A DNA stretch of 64,000 bases. Source: Primula veris (Eukaryota; Streptophyta; Magnoliopsida; Ericales; Primulaceae). Numbering within the stretch: position 1 is the first letter of the stretch; every line of letters starts with the position of its first letter. The position numbers and the translations under genes are program-made. This document shows positions 21,618-30,939 of this stretch, one piece after another. Under the pieces are notes generated by a model that was given only the letters and a program-made list of their open reading frames with translations, searched no databases and had not been told where the DNA came from. The stretch is taken from contig OY821751.1 of assembly GCA_963682055.1 (NCBI GenBank), forward strand, positions 4,030,001-4,094,000, read 5' to 3'.

Positions 21618-24046
21618 ATGATTACTGTAAGTGATTTTTCGTTCTCCCCCCTTCCCTCTTTTAGGAGTTGTATTTGATTTGTCGTTGTGGTCATAGGTGT
21701 GTCGTTGGTATATGGTTCAGGTTATCTATATATGTCTGATGATTCTGATGTAATGTGTGTGTGTGTGGGGGGGGGGGGGGTGGCTCTCGTTCGATTGATG
21801 TGGTTCTGGTTTGTGTATTTGGTTAGTATATTGATGGACTTTTGATGATCTTTGGATAGGAAATTTTGACCCAAAGTGTGGCCCAAGTTGGCACATTCGT
21901 GGAAAAGGATTTTAAGGAGCTTGCCGGAATACCTGACAACATACATATCCGGCTTCCTATTTCTGATGAGGAGGTGCTGGGATTTGTACCTGCCGGCGAG
22001 GTGGCTGTGCGCTCTTCGGCATTCTTCACTGGGGGTCTTCGACTGCCCTTTACAAACTGGGTGGCTTCGTTCTTTGAGGCCGTCCAGATTGCTCCGGCCC
22101 AACTGGCCCTAAATGGTTACCGTACTCTGAATGGTATCCAAAGGCTATCGGAGCTGTCCGGAATACCGATTGAACTGAAGGATGTCTTCGGAGTCTATAG
22201 TTTGAGCTTTGAGCGGCGCAGCTCGTATCTGAAAACCTTGCGTTCCTTTTGCCGGCTCGTCCTCGGATTGCCGGATACCAACAAAGAGCGCAATCTTGGT
22301 ATTGTTATTGCGTCTGGTGAATGGGCTTGTCCGGGACACCAGATCCCTGGGCCGGCTACCAATGCTCCCACTATGCCAGACCTCGGCGCCCCCAATGTAG
22401 AGGCTCTGTTAGCTATTTGGAAATGGTGGGGGCCTGGACCTACGCCGGATCCTGCGAGTCGTACGGCTCCCATGCTGCTCGGTTACCCTATGGGGTCGGT
22501 GACCAGGGGGAATCCTGCACCCGAGATCCCCAAAGAGCCCGAGGAGGAATTCTTAAAGGTGGTCCAGGCTCGATGTGCTACTCGGCTTGGGAAAAAAGCC
22601 GTTCGTTCTAAACGTCGTGCATCTGACCCTGTCGTTGAAACAACGAAGAGGGCTAGGGGAACCGATACATCGGTTACCGAGGAAGATGCTAACGTTGGCT
22701 CGGACGAGGGGGTCTTTGCTGCTTCTCAAGGGGATACCGCCGAGGATGCCTCTGCGCCGGGCGAGGTATGTGTATATATATTATGACTTTCTTGTCTTTT
22801 GGTTGTTTGTCATTTTGTTCGCTAGTGCTTTGCTTTATTAGTCATCCTGTTTCAGCTACTGACTTCTCCATTGGTTACCCTCGCTCTTGCCCGGTCTATG
22901 GGTATTATTGTGTTTCAGGGGTCGATCGACGATGTATTCGGACATATGAACCTCTTGACTATCATGGGAGAGGGTACGATGACTTTGCCTGTCATCTCGC
23001 CTATCCCCACCGAGGGTCCGATAGATTTGCCCGTTTGCTCGCCCCTCCGTACTGAGGAAGAGATCGAGCATAAGGCCCCTGAGATTGAGCAGTTGGAGGA
23101 GGACGTGGGGGTGGAAATGGAAGGCAGCGAAGAGAATGCCGGGGATGTTGTGACGGGTGTCGAGGATGAGGCTCTCGACGGATCCGAGAAGGTGTTGGTT
23201 GACGGGGTTGCAATGACCCGGTACATTGACCGATGTAGGGGTGAACTGCTGGAGCAACCGAGAACCTTGAAGATGGGGTATACGGCTCTGAAACCCCTTG
23301 TGTTCAAGGATGCAGAAAGACTATCTGCCCAACCTACAATGTCGGTTATAGAGCAGGCCCACGCGGATGCGCTGAGGGTACGTGGGGCTCGTATTTCACT
23401 ATATAGGTTTGGTACTTGTATTTTATTTGGAAACTAATGTGTTGAAGTGCAGATTGCTGTGAGTACCATGGCGCTACGGGATCAGCTAGGAGCTCTAGGG
23501 GCTGAGAAAGAGAAGCTGGTGGCCGAGAAGGAGAAATTGGTCGCCGAGAAGAAAACCCTGGGCGAGAATTATGACAAGCTGTCGGTGGACTTTCTGCACC
23601 TGACCGAGGATGTCGAGAAATTGAAGGCAGAAAAAGAGAGCATGGCCGTTGAGTACGGCGAACTAGAGGAGGAGAACTTGCTCCTGGCTGAGGACGTGGA
23701 AGCCGAAAAGGCGAAGGTGTCTGCCCTGAAAACGGCAAATGCGGAGGAGCGGACAAAGTTAGCGATGATGGCCAACTTCTCTGTGTACTGCGCTCATGTG
23801 CGGGCGCTCAATTTCGCGAATGTTCCTTTGTCAGATAGGGCGTGGTCGGAGTTGGTGTATCCGTGTCCGCATGGTGCACCGCCGAAACCCTTGGACTGGG
23901 CGAATATTCGTGAAGAAGAGTTTCCTCGGCTACCGGGACAGACAATTTCGACAGCGCTGCGTCCTCATTTTATGTCGACCCCGTCCACTCCTCGACCGGA
24001 TGCTACTGTTGTTCCCTCACCAGTATCTCCTCAGGTGGAACCTTGA
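21618..24046 (+). CDS. Antisense ORF (aORF): spliced gene with Transposase_28-like (gypsy-type) domain and coiled coil
   Basis: Proposed exons: 21618-21626, 21860-22765, 22919-23377, 23453-24046. All have GT-AG borders and phase 0, giving 655 aa. After a 3-codon first exon, residues about 40-170 contain a domain resembling Pfam Transposase_28 'putative gypsy type transposon', typified here by AFFTGGLRLPFTNWV and IAPAQLALNGYRTLNG. Exon 2 ends in a basic/acidic linker, exon 3 is acidic, and exon 4 has a long Glu/Lys heptad coiled coil (repeated AEKEKLV). A donor at CCTCAG|GTGG near 24036 could join in phase to an acceptor at 24240, so the gene may continue into the next ORF. Antisense ORFs in this position are known in Tat elements such as Grande and Retand. 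Role unknown. The GT microsatellite and poly-G (21757-21781) are in intron 1. Confidence 0.7.
21757..21781 (+). repeat. (GT)n followed by poly-G
   Basis: GTGTGTGTGTG followed by about 13 G residues, inside intron 1 of the antisense gene. The exact length may be unreliable in sequencing. Confidence 0.8.
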
Positions 24047-24261
24047 CTATCTTTCTAGCAGTATGTATAGTATAATTTTTTTTTATTTTTTTTTTGTTTA
24101 GTCTCTTGTGTATCTAGAAACAGATTCTTTTGGGGAAGTGATAATATAGGTGCTGTGGTTTCTTTCTGTTGGGCTTTCTTGGGTTAATTTCTTTTGATGG
24201 TCGTCATATTTTGAAGGATGTGAAAACAAAATATTGTCAGGTACCAAATAACCCCCTTGCC

Positions 24262-24834
24262 ATGGTGGTCTGGACCTCGCCTGGTCGTAGTGTAGGTGAC
24301 GTAATGGAAGATTTGGAAAGATCTAACGCGTCCCTGACCGCGAAATTGACTTGTGCTTATCAGGAAATCGAGGGTCTGAATATTCATATTTCCAACTTGG
24401 CGATCCGGTTACGTGATTTGGGAGAGAAATTTAGTAAAAAGACCGCCCATTATACGGCAAATAAGGGTAAAGCAAAGGAACTTCTCGGTGCCCTACGACG
24501 TTCTCGTGATGAAGCCCGAGGTTGTGTGACGAGCTTGAGCTTGGTCCTTGGGGACGTTTTCGAGGACGCGGATCTGCTGCTATCCTTTGCCAAAGCGTAT
24601 TGGGCCCGAGCTTGCGCCTTAGAGGTGCTGGAGCATATAAAAGGAATGAGTGGTGTGTCCCGGGCAGAGCGCATGGTGGATGCGAAGGCCGGGGTAACTG
24701 AAACCACTGTTGCCTTGAACCGAATCGAGGCGGTCATTCGTGAGCGTTTGGGGACGCAAATTAATTCATTGCGAGATATTCATATTGCCGATATAGTAGA
24801 GACTTCGGCGTCTGTTGAGGGGTTGTCGGATTAA
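24262..24834 (+). CDS. Antisense coiled-coil ORF 7 (190 aa), or last exon of the aORF
   Basis: From the ATG of MVVWTSPGRSV the ORF encodes a helical, charged protein (EDLERSNASLTAKLTCAYQEI, GLNIHISNLAIRLRDLGEKF). A second helical half contains RAERMVDAKAG. Just upstream, TATTGTCAG at 24232-24240 is a good splice acceptor in the same phase as a possible donor in the last aORF exon. It may therefore be an exon of that gene and not independent. No known domain. Confidence 0.5.
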   Translation: MVVWTSPGRSVGDVMEDLERSNASLTAKLTCAYQEIEGLNIHISNLAIRLRDLGEKFSKKTAHYTANKGKAKELLGALRRSRDEARGCVTSLSLVLGDVFEDADLLLSFAKAYWARACALEVLEHIKGMSGVSRAERMVDAKAGVTETTVALNRIEAVIRERLGTQINSLRDIHIADIVETSASVEGLSD

Positions 24835-24870
24835 TAAAATAGCTTGTTTTGTCGTTTTCTTTGTAGCTTG

Positions 24871-24878
24871 TATAAAAA
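24871..24878 (+). promoter_or_regulatory. Possible TATA box of antisense ORF 8
   Basis: TATAAAAA, 148 bases before the ATG at 25019, followed by a pyrimidine tract (24885-25000) that ends in TTATAG. The tract could equally be a splice acceptor at 25006, which is in phase with the ORF. Confidence 0.35.
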
Positions 24879-25018
24879 AATTCTCTCTTCTCTTTCTTTT
24901 TTTGGGTAGCTTCTTTCTTTTTCTTTTTCTTTTTCTTTTTTTTTTTTCCCTTTTTTTTTTTATATTCATCTCTTCTCGTTCTTCTCCCCCCCTCTTTTTT
25001 TTATAGGCACATGCTACT

Positions 25019-25657
25019 ATGTCGCACCAGGCTGGTTCTCCATGCCTAGTTAACCCGGGGTTAGGACCTACTGGTGCTGCCCGGGACGAGGTCTCATCTG
25101 GTGCGGCTAGTGAGGTGTCTGACAGGTGGCCCTACATTGTTTTGATGAGCAAAAATGTCAAATTGACCGACCAATGTGCTCGACTGCGGACCAAGCTGAA
25201 AACCCAGGCGGCCTCTTTTCGAGAATAGGTTCGCCGTGCCGAGCATGCTGTTGAAGTTCAGGAGCGTCGTTTGGATCGATATTGGCATGCAAAGGACGAG
25301 TACTTCGGCAAATTAAAGTTGCTTGTGACCAAGGCCAACGTGTTGGTGAAGTATTTCCGTTTGTCGCGTGCCAGATACGATGCTTCCGCAGCTATGATCG
25401 AAGCTCGCCGTAACCTCTCCTTTGACGATGATCGCCGTAAAGCGGCCTCGGATGCTCACGAGTTCGCCAAAGAAGCCGAGTTCAACGCGCGGCTTCAGAC
25501 GCTGACTTGTGTTGGGGCTCATACGACCAATTTTGATGCCCTCATTTCTGAGGAGCGTTTTGATGGTGACGAGTCTGATGGGTACACAACGACGGATGAC
25601 GAAGAGATTGAGCTCGGTCAATTACCGTCGTGCTCCTCCTGCAGTAGCTCTTCTTAA
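25019..25657 (+). pseudogene. Antisense ORF 8: coiled-coil protein interrupted by an amber codon
   Basis: One reading frame runs from the ATG at 25019 to a TAA at 25655, broken once by TAG at 25226-25228. The first 69 codons contain Gly/Ala-rich sequence, then the start of a helix (CARLRTKLKTQAA). After the stop the helix continues (VRRAEHAVEVQERRLDRYW), followed by EARRNLSFDDDRRKAASDAHEF and an acidic/Ser-Cys tail. The architecture (coiled coil plus acidic Ser-rich tail) matches minigenes 1 and 2. The stop fits a C-to-T change in a CAG codon. Confidence 0.55.
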
Positions 25658-25952
25658 ATGAATCTCTTTAGTGTCGACGATCTTCTTGTTGCCTCCGTAA
25701 TGCGGGCGAGGACTATATATGTTATTTCTTTATTCCTGTTTTGTACCTTTCCATTGCCGTATTGCTATTTAATTGATTGGATCGATTTTTCCTTGCTAAA
25801 TCATTTGTTATTTCGTTATTCCTGTTTTGGAGATGCTTCTTGTTGATATTTTGTTGTTTAGATTGACTCTCCTTCATTGTTTTAGCCAATTTATATTGCA
25901 TCGCCGCCGTAATGTGGACCTGAATAATTCCTTGCATTGTACCTGCATATAA

Positions 25953-26873
25953 ATTTCATAGTATTCCTAGGCGTTCCTTCGGTAACACGCCATGTTGGGA
26001 ATTTCATAGTATTCCTAGGCACTTCGGCCATGTTGGGAATTTCATAATATTCCTAGGCGTTCCTTCGGTAACACGCCATGTTGGGAATTTCATAGTATTC
26101 CTAGACGTTCCTTCGGTAACACGCCATTTACGGAATTTCATAGTCTTTCTAGGCACTTCGGCCATGTTGAGAATCTCATAGTATTCCTAGACGTTCCTTC
26201 GGTAACACGCCATTTACGGAATTTCATAGTATTTCTAGGCACTTCGGCCATGTTGAGAATCTCATAGTATTCCTAGACGTTCCTTCGGTAACACGCCATT
26301 TACGGAATTTCATAGTATTTCTAGGCACTTCGGCCATGTTAAGAATCTCATAGTATTCCTAGACGTTCCTTCGGTAACACGCCATTTACGGAATTTCATA
26401 GTATTTTTAGGCACTTCGGCCATGTTGAGAATCTCATAGTATTCCTAGACGTTCCTTCGGTAACACGCCATTTACGGAATTTCATAGTATTTCTAGGCAC
26501 TTCGGCCATGTTGAGAATCTCATAGTATTCCTAGACGTTCCTTCGGTAACACGCCATTTACGGAATTTCATAGTATTTCTAGGCACTTCGGCCGTGTTGA
26601 GAATCTCATAGTATTCCTAGACGTTCCTTCGGTAACACGCCATTTACGGAATTTCATAGTATTTCTAGGCACTTCGGCCATGTTGAGAATCTCATAGTAT
26701 TCCTAGACGTTCCTTCGGTAACACGCCATTTACGGAATTTCATAGTATTTCTAGGCACTTCGGCCATGTTGAGAATCTCATAGTATTCCTAGACGTTCCT
26801 TCGGTAACACGCCATTTACGGAATTTCATAGTATTTCTAGGCACTTCGGCCGTGTTGAGAATCTCATAGTATT
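25953..26873. repeat. Tandem array, 86-bp unit, about 10.5 copies
   Basis: The unit is made of two related halves that both start GAAT(T/C)TCATAGTATT(C/T)CTAG. One is 48 bp (containing CGTTCCTTCGGTAACACGCC), the other 38 bp (containing GCACTTCGGCC). From 26171 the boundary recurs every 86 bases (26171, 26257, 26343 ... 26859) with few differences. The first two units are more divergent. It lies between the 3' end of pol and the 3' end of the antisense genes. Hypervariable tandem repeats at this place are known in Tat/Ogre-type elements and can seed satellites. Confidence 0.93.
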
Positions 26874-26976
26874 AGTAGACAGCATAATAACATATTTTAT
26901 TCATTCAAAAGAAGAAAGATAATGCCATTAAGCAAGAAGGGTAAGGTAGCACCTGTACTTGTATTCGGAGCATTGC

Positions 26977-27609
26977 CTATACGTAGTACTTCTTTAAGTT
27001 AGCCACATTCCAAGAATTCTTTTCCCCTCGGCTGTTGGCGAACAGGACGCTTTTGATTTTGTAAGAGACTGGACTTGTTCGCTTGACGATTTCGTATGGG
27101 CCTTCCCAGGTAGGGCTTAGTTTGCCATGTATTTCGTTGCGGGTATAGACCGTCACTCGTCGCAGCACCAGTTCTCCTACCATGAATTCTTTGGATCCTT
27201 TTACTCTCTTGTCATAAGTTTGCTTCACGCTTTGTTGGTATTTGGCTAGGGTAAGGGCTGCTATCTCTCGTTTCTCGTCTATCATGTCGAGCTCTTCTCT
27301 CATTCTTTGTTCATTATTTCCCTGCTCGACCAACGTCGTTCGGAGCGTGGGTAGCCCGATCTCTGTCGGTATGACGGCCTCAACACCGTATGCTAAGCTA
27401 AACGGGGTTTCCTTGGTGCCCGTCTTGGGTGTAGTTTGGCACGACCATAAAACGTTGAGTAGCCGCTCGGGCCACCTCCCCTTTGCCTGTTCAAGGGTGG
27501 TCTTGATGCCGTCTAATATTGTTCGGTTTGACACTTCGGCTTGCCCGTTCCCTTGTGGGTATGTCGGCGTCGAATAGAATTTTCGGATACCGAGTTCCTC
27601 GTACCACAG
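26977..27609 (-). pseudogene. pol remainder: C-terminal part of integrase beyond an amber codon
   Basis: In frame with the main pol ORF but after the TAG at 27612-27610 (minus strand). It carries the last part of the integrase core with its catalytic Glu in PQGNGQAEVSN, then SLAYGVEAVIP and a basic C-terminal region ending at 26977. There is no frameshift; only the single stop separates it from the rest. It would be made only by readthrough or from an intact relative. Confidence 0.85.
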
Positions 27610-30600
27610 CTATAAATTGGCATCTTTGAACTGGGTTCCGTTGTCGGCGACTATAGCGTACGGAATACCGAACCTAGTTATGATGTATTCCCAAATGAAT
27701 TGTTTGACGTTGCTGGCTTTGATTTCTCGGAGGGGTTTAGCTTCGACCCATTTGGTGAAATAATCAGTCGCAACGATCAGATATTCCACATTCCCAGGTG
27801 CTCTTGGGAGTTTTCCGACCAAATCAATTGCCCATTGAGCGAACGGCCATGGTGCTGATACCGGGGTCATCATAGATGAAGGGAGCCGTGGTATCTTGGC
27901 GAATCGTTGGCACTTGTCACATCGTTGGACGTATGCATCGGCGTCTCGCTTGATATAGGGCCACCAATATCCTTGGGTCACTGCCTTGTTTGCAAGGGAT
28001 CGCCCTTTGATGTGTGTTCCGCAAGATCCTTCGTGGATTTCCTCCAAGACCGGCAGTTGTAGCTCGGTCGGGACGCACAGTAGATGTGGTCCCCGGTAAC
28101 TGGATTTGTATAGTTTATCGTCCTCGGATAGCCAGAAGCGAGGAGCTTTTCTTGTAATTTTCAGCGCTTTTATCTTGTCGACCGAAAGCGTTCCACTTCG
28201 CAGATAATGGGTCATGTCCTCCATCCAACCTAGTTCGTACTGTATCGATGTCACCCGGTTTACCCTTTTTATTATGCTCGGGGTCGGCAGTAGTTCCACT
28301 GTGATCGACCGGGTGTCGGTCAATGTTAATGTTGAGGCTAGGGTGGCCAATGCATCGGCATGTGCATTCTCGGTGCGATTGATTCTTACTAACTCGCACT
28401 GTTCGAAGGTGGCCATCAAGCTTTGGACTTTCTCTTGGTAGAGGATCATTCTATCATCTTTCGCTTGGTACTCGCCGATGGCTTGATTGACGATGAGCAT
28501 GGAGTCTGAGCTTGCAATTAAGTGGGAGCATCCGAGGGACCGGGCAATAAGCATGCCATTTATCATGGCCTCGTATTCTGCCTCATTGTTGGTAGCTCGG
28601 AAGCCCAGTTTTATGCTTTTTTCGATGATTGCTCCCTCTCTAGACTTTAGGACGATCCCTGCTCCTGATCCGTCCTTGGTGGCTGATCCGTCGACATGTA
28701 TCTGCCAGTGTGATTGGGGAGAGAGTGCCAAAGGCTCGTCATAGCCTTCGGTGAATTCTACGACGAAATCGGCCAGGACTTGTCCCTTTATGGCATGGCG
28801 GGGTGCGAACTCGATATGAAATTGGGATAGCTCGACCCCCCAGGCGACAACTCGGCCGCTAATGTCCGTCCGTCGAAGTGACTCTTTAATATGAAATTTT
28901 GTGTATACCCGGACCTGATGAGCTATGAAATAGTGTGGCAACTTTCTGGTTGCGACGACCAATGCCAGACACAGCTTTTCCAAGGGTAAATAACGTGTTT
29001 CGGCTTCGACCAGAGTCTTGCTGACGAAGTAGATCGGAAATTGTTCGCGACCTTCTTCTCTTAGGATAACTGCGCTCACAGCTGTAGTGGAAACTGCTAG
29101 GTAGCATGCCAGAATGTCTCCTTTGTTCGGCCTTACTAGCAGTGGCAGCGTCCTCAAGTACTCTTTGAGATTGTTGAATGAAGCTTCACATTCTGGGTCC
29201 CAGACGAATTTTCTATCCTTCTTGAGTGATTCGAAAAATGGCCGTCCCTTATCTGCGGATCGACTAATGAACCTGCTCAGCGCGGACATCATTCCCGTGA
29301 GCTCTTGTACCTGTTTCTTATTCTTGGGCGCTGCTAGGTTTCGTAGAGCCGTTATTTGATCGGGATTAGCCTCTATTCCTCGTCGGCTAACCATATGTCC
29401 CAAGAATTTCCCTTTGCTGATGCCAAATGCACACTTGCTCGCATTGAGTTTCAGTTTGTGCTCGCCCAGCGTTCGGAAAACGTCCCTGATATCTTGAAGG
29501 TGGGATGTGGCTCTTTCGCTTTTGACGACCATGTCGTCTATGTATACCTCCATCGTCTTCCCTATATGATCTCGACATACCCTTGTTATCATCCTTTGGT
29601 ATGTTGCTCCCGCATTGCGTAGGCCGAACGGCATTACCGTATAGCAATAATTTCCCAAAGGTGATATAAACGAAGTATTTTCTTGATCTTCGCGGGCGAG
29701 GGGAATTTGATGGTATCCTGAATATGCGTCAAGGAAGGTCATCCGTTCTGCCCCCGCAGTTGCGTCCACCAGTTGATCAATCCTTGGAAGGGGAAAGTGG
29801 TCCCTCGGACAGGCTTTGTTGAGGTTTGTGAAGTCTATACATACTCTCTCCTTCCCGTTCTTCTTAGGGACGACAACCGGGTTGGACAACCATTTTGGAT
29901 AGTAAACCTCTCTTATGGCTCCAGCTTCCAATAACTTTTGTACTTCAGCGATTATAGCTGCTCTGTGCTGTACAGACACTTTCCTGCTCCTCTGTGCTAT
30001 CGACTTGTACTCGGTGCTTACACTTAGGTGGTGGCATGCCGTATTGGGGTCTAGGCCCGGCATATCTTTAGGACTCCAGGCGAATTTATCAGTGTTGTTG
30101 AGAAGGAATGCCTTCAACTCCTCGGATTCTTGTTTTGGAAGGTTATCGCCGAGGAGGAAGTAATGCTCCTCGTCCATATCTGGTATATACACCTTCCTGA
30201 GTGTCTCTCCTACTTGTTCTTCGACAACCCTTTCGGCTTTGGATATTTGGTTGATCAGCTTCTTTGTGCTGGTGGGTTGTTCCACAGTGCTTCGTTGTTT
30301 TTGGAGAGTCGCGGTGATGTCCTCGCAGCGTCTTGAATCTTCTTGACATCCTCTGGCTGTCTCGATCGCTCCCCTATCATTTGGGTATTTGACCTTTTGG
30401 TGATAGGTCGAGGGTATGGCCCTCATGGCATGTAACCAAGGTCGGCCCAATATTGCGTTGTGCCCGGAGTGGTCGTCGACCACTAAGAACTCCATTGGAA
30501 CCGACATGGACCCTGTTGTGACGCTGAGGACGATCTTACCCAACGGTTTGGTCGTTTCGGAGATGAATCCGATCAGTGTGACATCGGTAGGCTGTAGATC

Positions 30601-30900
30601 TTGCAGCTTGAGTTCCATCTTGTCGAAGAGCTCCTTGTACATGATATCACAAGAGGCTCCTTTGTCGACAAGTACCCTGCTGACTGTGTCTAGGCCGATT
30701 TGAACACGGAGGTTAATGGCGTCTCCGTGGGGGTAAATCACCCCTTCTTCGTCAAGATCCGAGAAAGAAATAGGCGGATGTCGTCGTGGTGTGCATTGTC
30801 GTTTAGAGGTCGACGCCTGTGATGTCTTGGCTACTTGGCCAAAGTGGGCCAGCTGCCGTTGTCGTGATCGTTCCCTGCCTGGGCCCTTGGGTCGTGACAT
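27610..30900 (-). CDS. pol: Retrotransposon pol: protease, reverse transcriptase, RNase H, archaeal-type RNase H, integrase N-part
   Basis: 1096-codon frame. Order of domains: protease (residues about 60-160, active-site VDKGAS and ILGRPWL); RT (about 330-530, FLDAYSGYHQIPL, MPFGLRNAGATYQ and catalytic YIDDMVVKS); RT-linked RNase H (FVSKTLVEAETRYLPLEKL); a second RNase H of archaeal type (HVDGSATKDGSGAG, NNEAEYEA, NAHADALA); integrase zinc-finger region (CDKCQRF) and core with AIDLVGKL and VADNGTQF. The double RNase H is diagnostic of the Tat lineage. The frame ends at an amber codon inside the integrase core, so the product lacks the third catalytic acid. The frame is the same as gag, separated by one UGA and 13 sense codons before the ATG used here. 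Confidence 0.93.
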   Translation of the reverse strand: MSRPKGPGRERSRQRQLAHFGQVAKTSQASTSKRQCTPRRHPPISFSDLDEEGVIYPHGDAINLRVQIGLDTVSRVLVDKGASCDIMYKELFDKMELKLQDLQPTDVTLIGFISETTKPLGKIVLSVTTGSMSVPMEFLVVDDHSGHNAILGRPWLHAMRAIPSTYHQKVKYPNDRGAIETARGCQEDSRRCEDITATLQKQRSTVEQPTSTKKLINQISKAERVVEEQVGETLRKVYIPDMDEEHYFLLGDNLPKQESEELKAFLLNNTDKFAWSPKDMPGLDPNTACHHLSVSTEYKSIAQRSRKVSVQHRAAIIAEVQKLLEAGAIREVYYPKWLSNPVVVPKKNGKERVCIDFTNLNKACPRDHFPLPRIDQLVDATAGAERMTFLDAYSGYHQIPLAREDQENTSFISPLGNYCYTVMPFGLRNAGATYQRMITRVCRDHIGKTMEVYIDDMVVKSERATSHLQDIRDVFRTLGEHKLKLNASKCAFGISKGKFLGHMVSRRGIEANPDQITALRNLAAPKNKKQVQELTGMMSALSRFISRSADKGRPFFESLKKDRKFVWDPECEASFNNLKEYLRTLPLLVRPNKGDILACYLAVSTTAVSAVILREEGREQFPIYFVSKTLVEAETRYLPLEKLCLALVVATRKLPHYFIAHQVRVYTKFHIKESLRRTDISGRVVAWGVELSQFHIEFAPRHAIKGQVLADFVVEFTEGYDEPLALSPQSHWQIHVDGSATKDGSGAGIVLKSREGAIIEKSIKLGFRATNNEAEYEAMINGMLIARSLGCSHLIASSDSMLIVNQAIGEYQAKDDRMILYQEKVQSLMATFEQCELVRINRTENAHADALATLASTLTLTDTRSITVELLPTPSIIKRVNRVTSIQYELGWMEDMTHYLRSGTLSVDKIKALKITRKAPRFWLSEDDKLYKSSYRGPHLLCVPTELQLPVLEEIHEGSCGTHIKGRSLANKAVTQGYWWPYIKRDADAYVQRCDKCQRFAKIPRLPSSMMTPVSAPWPFAQWAIDLVGKLPRAPGNVEYLIVATDYFTKWVEAKPLREIKASNVKQFIWEYIITRFGIPYAIVADNGTQFKDANL

Positions 30901-30939
30901 ATGAACGACGTTGATCGTTTTGCCTTGCCGGTTGTCAGA

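Noticed and set aside
22856..23756. Minus-strand open frames opposite the antisense gene
   Set aside because: They overlap the spliced plus-strand exons and give Pro/Arg/Ser-rich translations without domains.
25953..26873. CRISPR-like repeat array
   Set aside because: Plant nuclear DNA; the 86-bp unit is a homogenised satellite-like tandem repeat without unique spacers.
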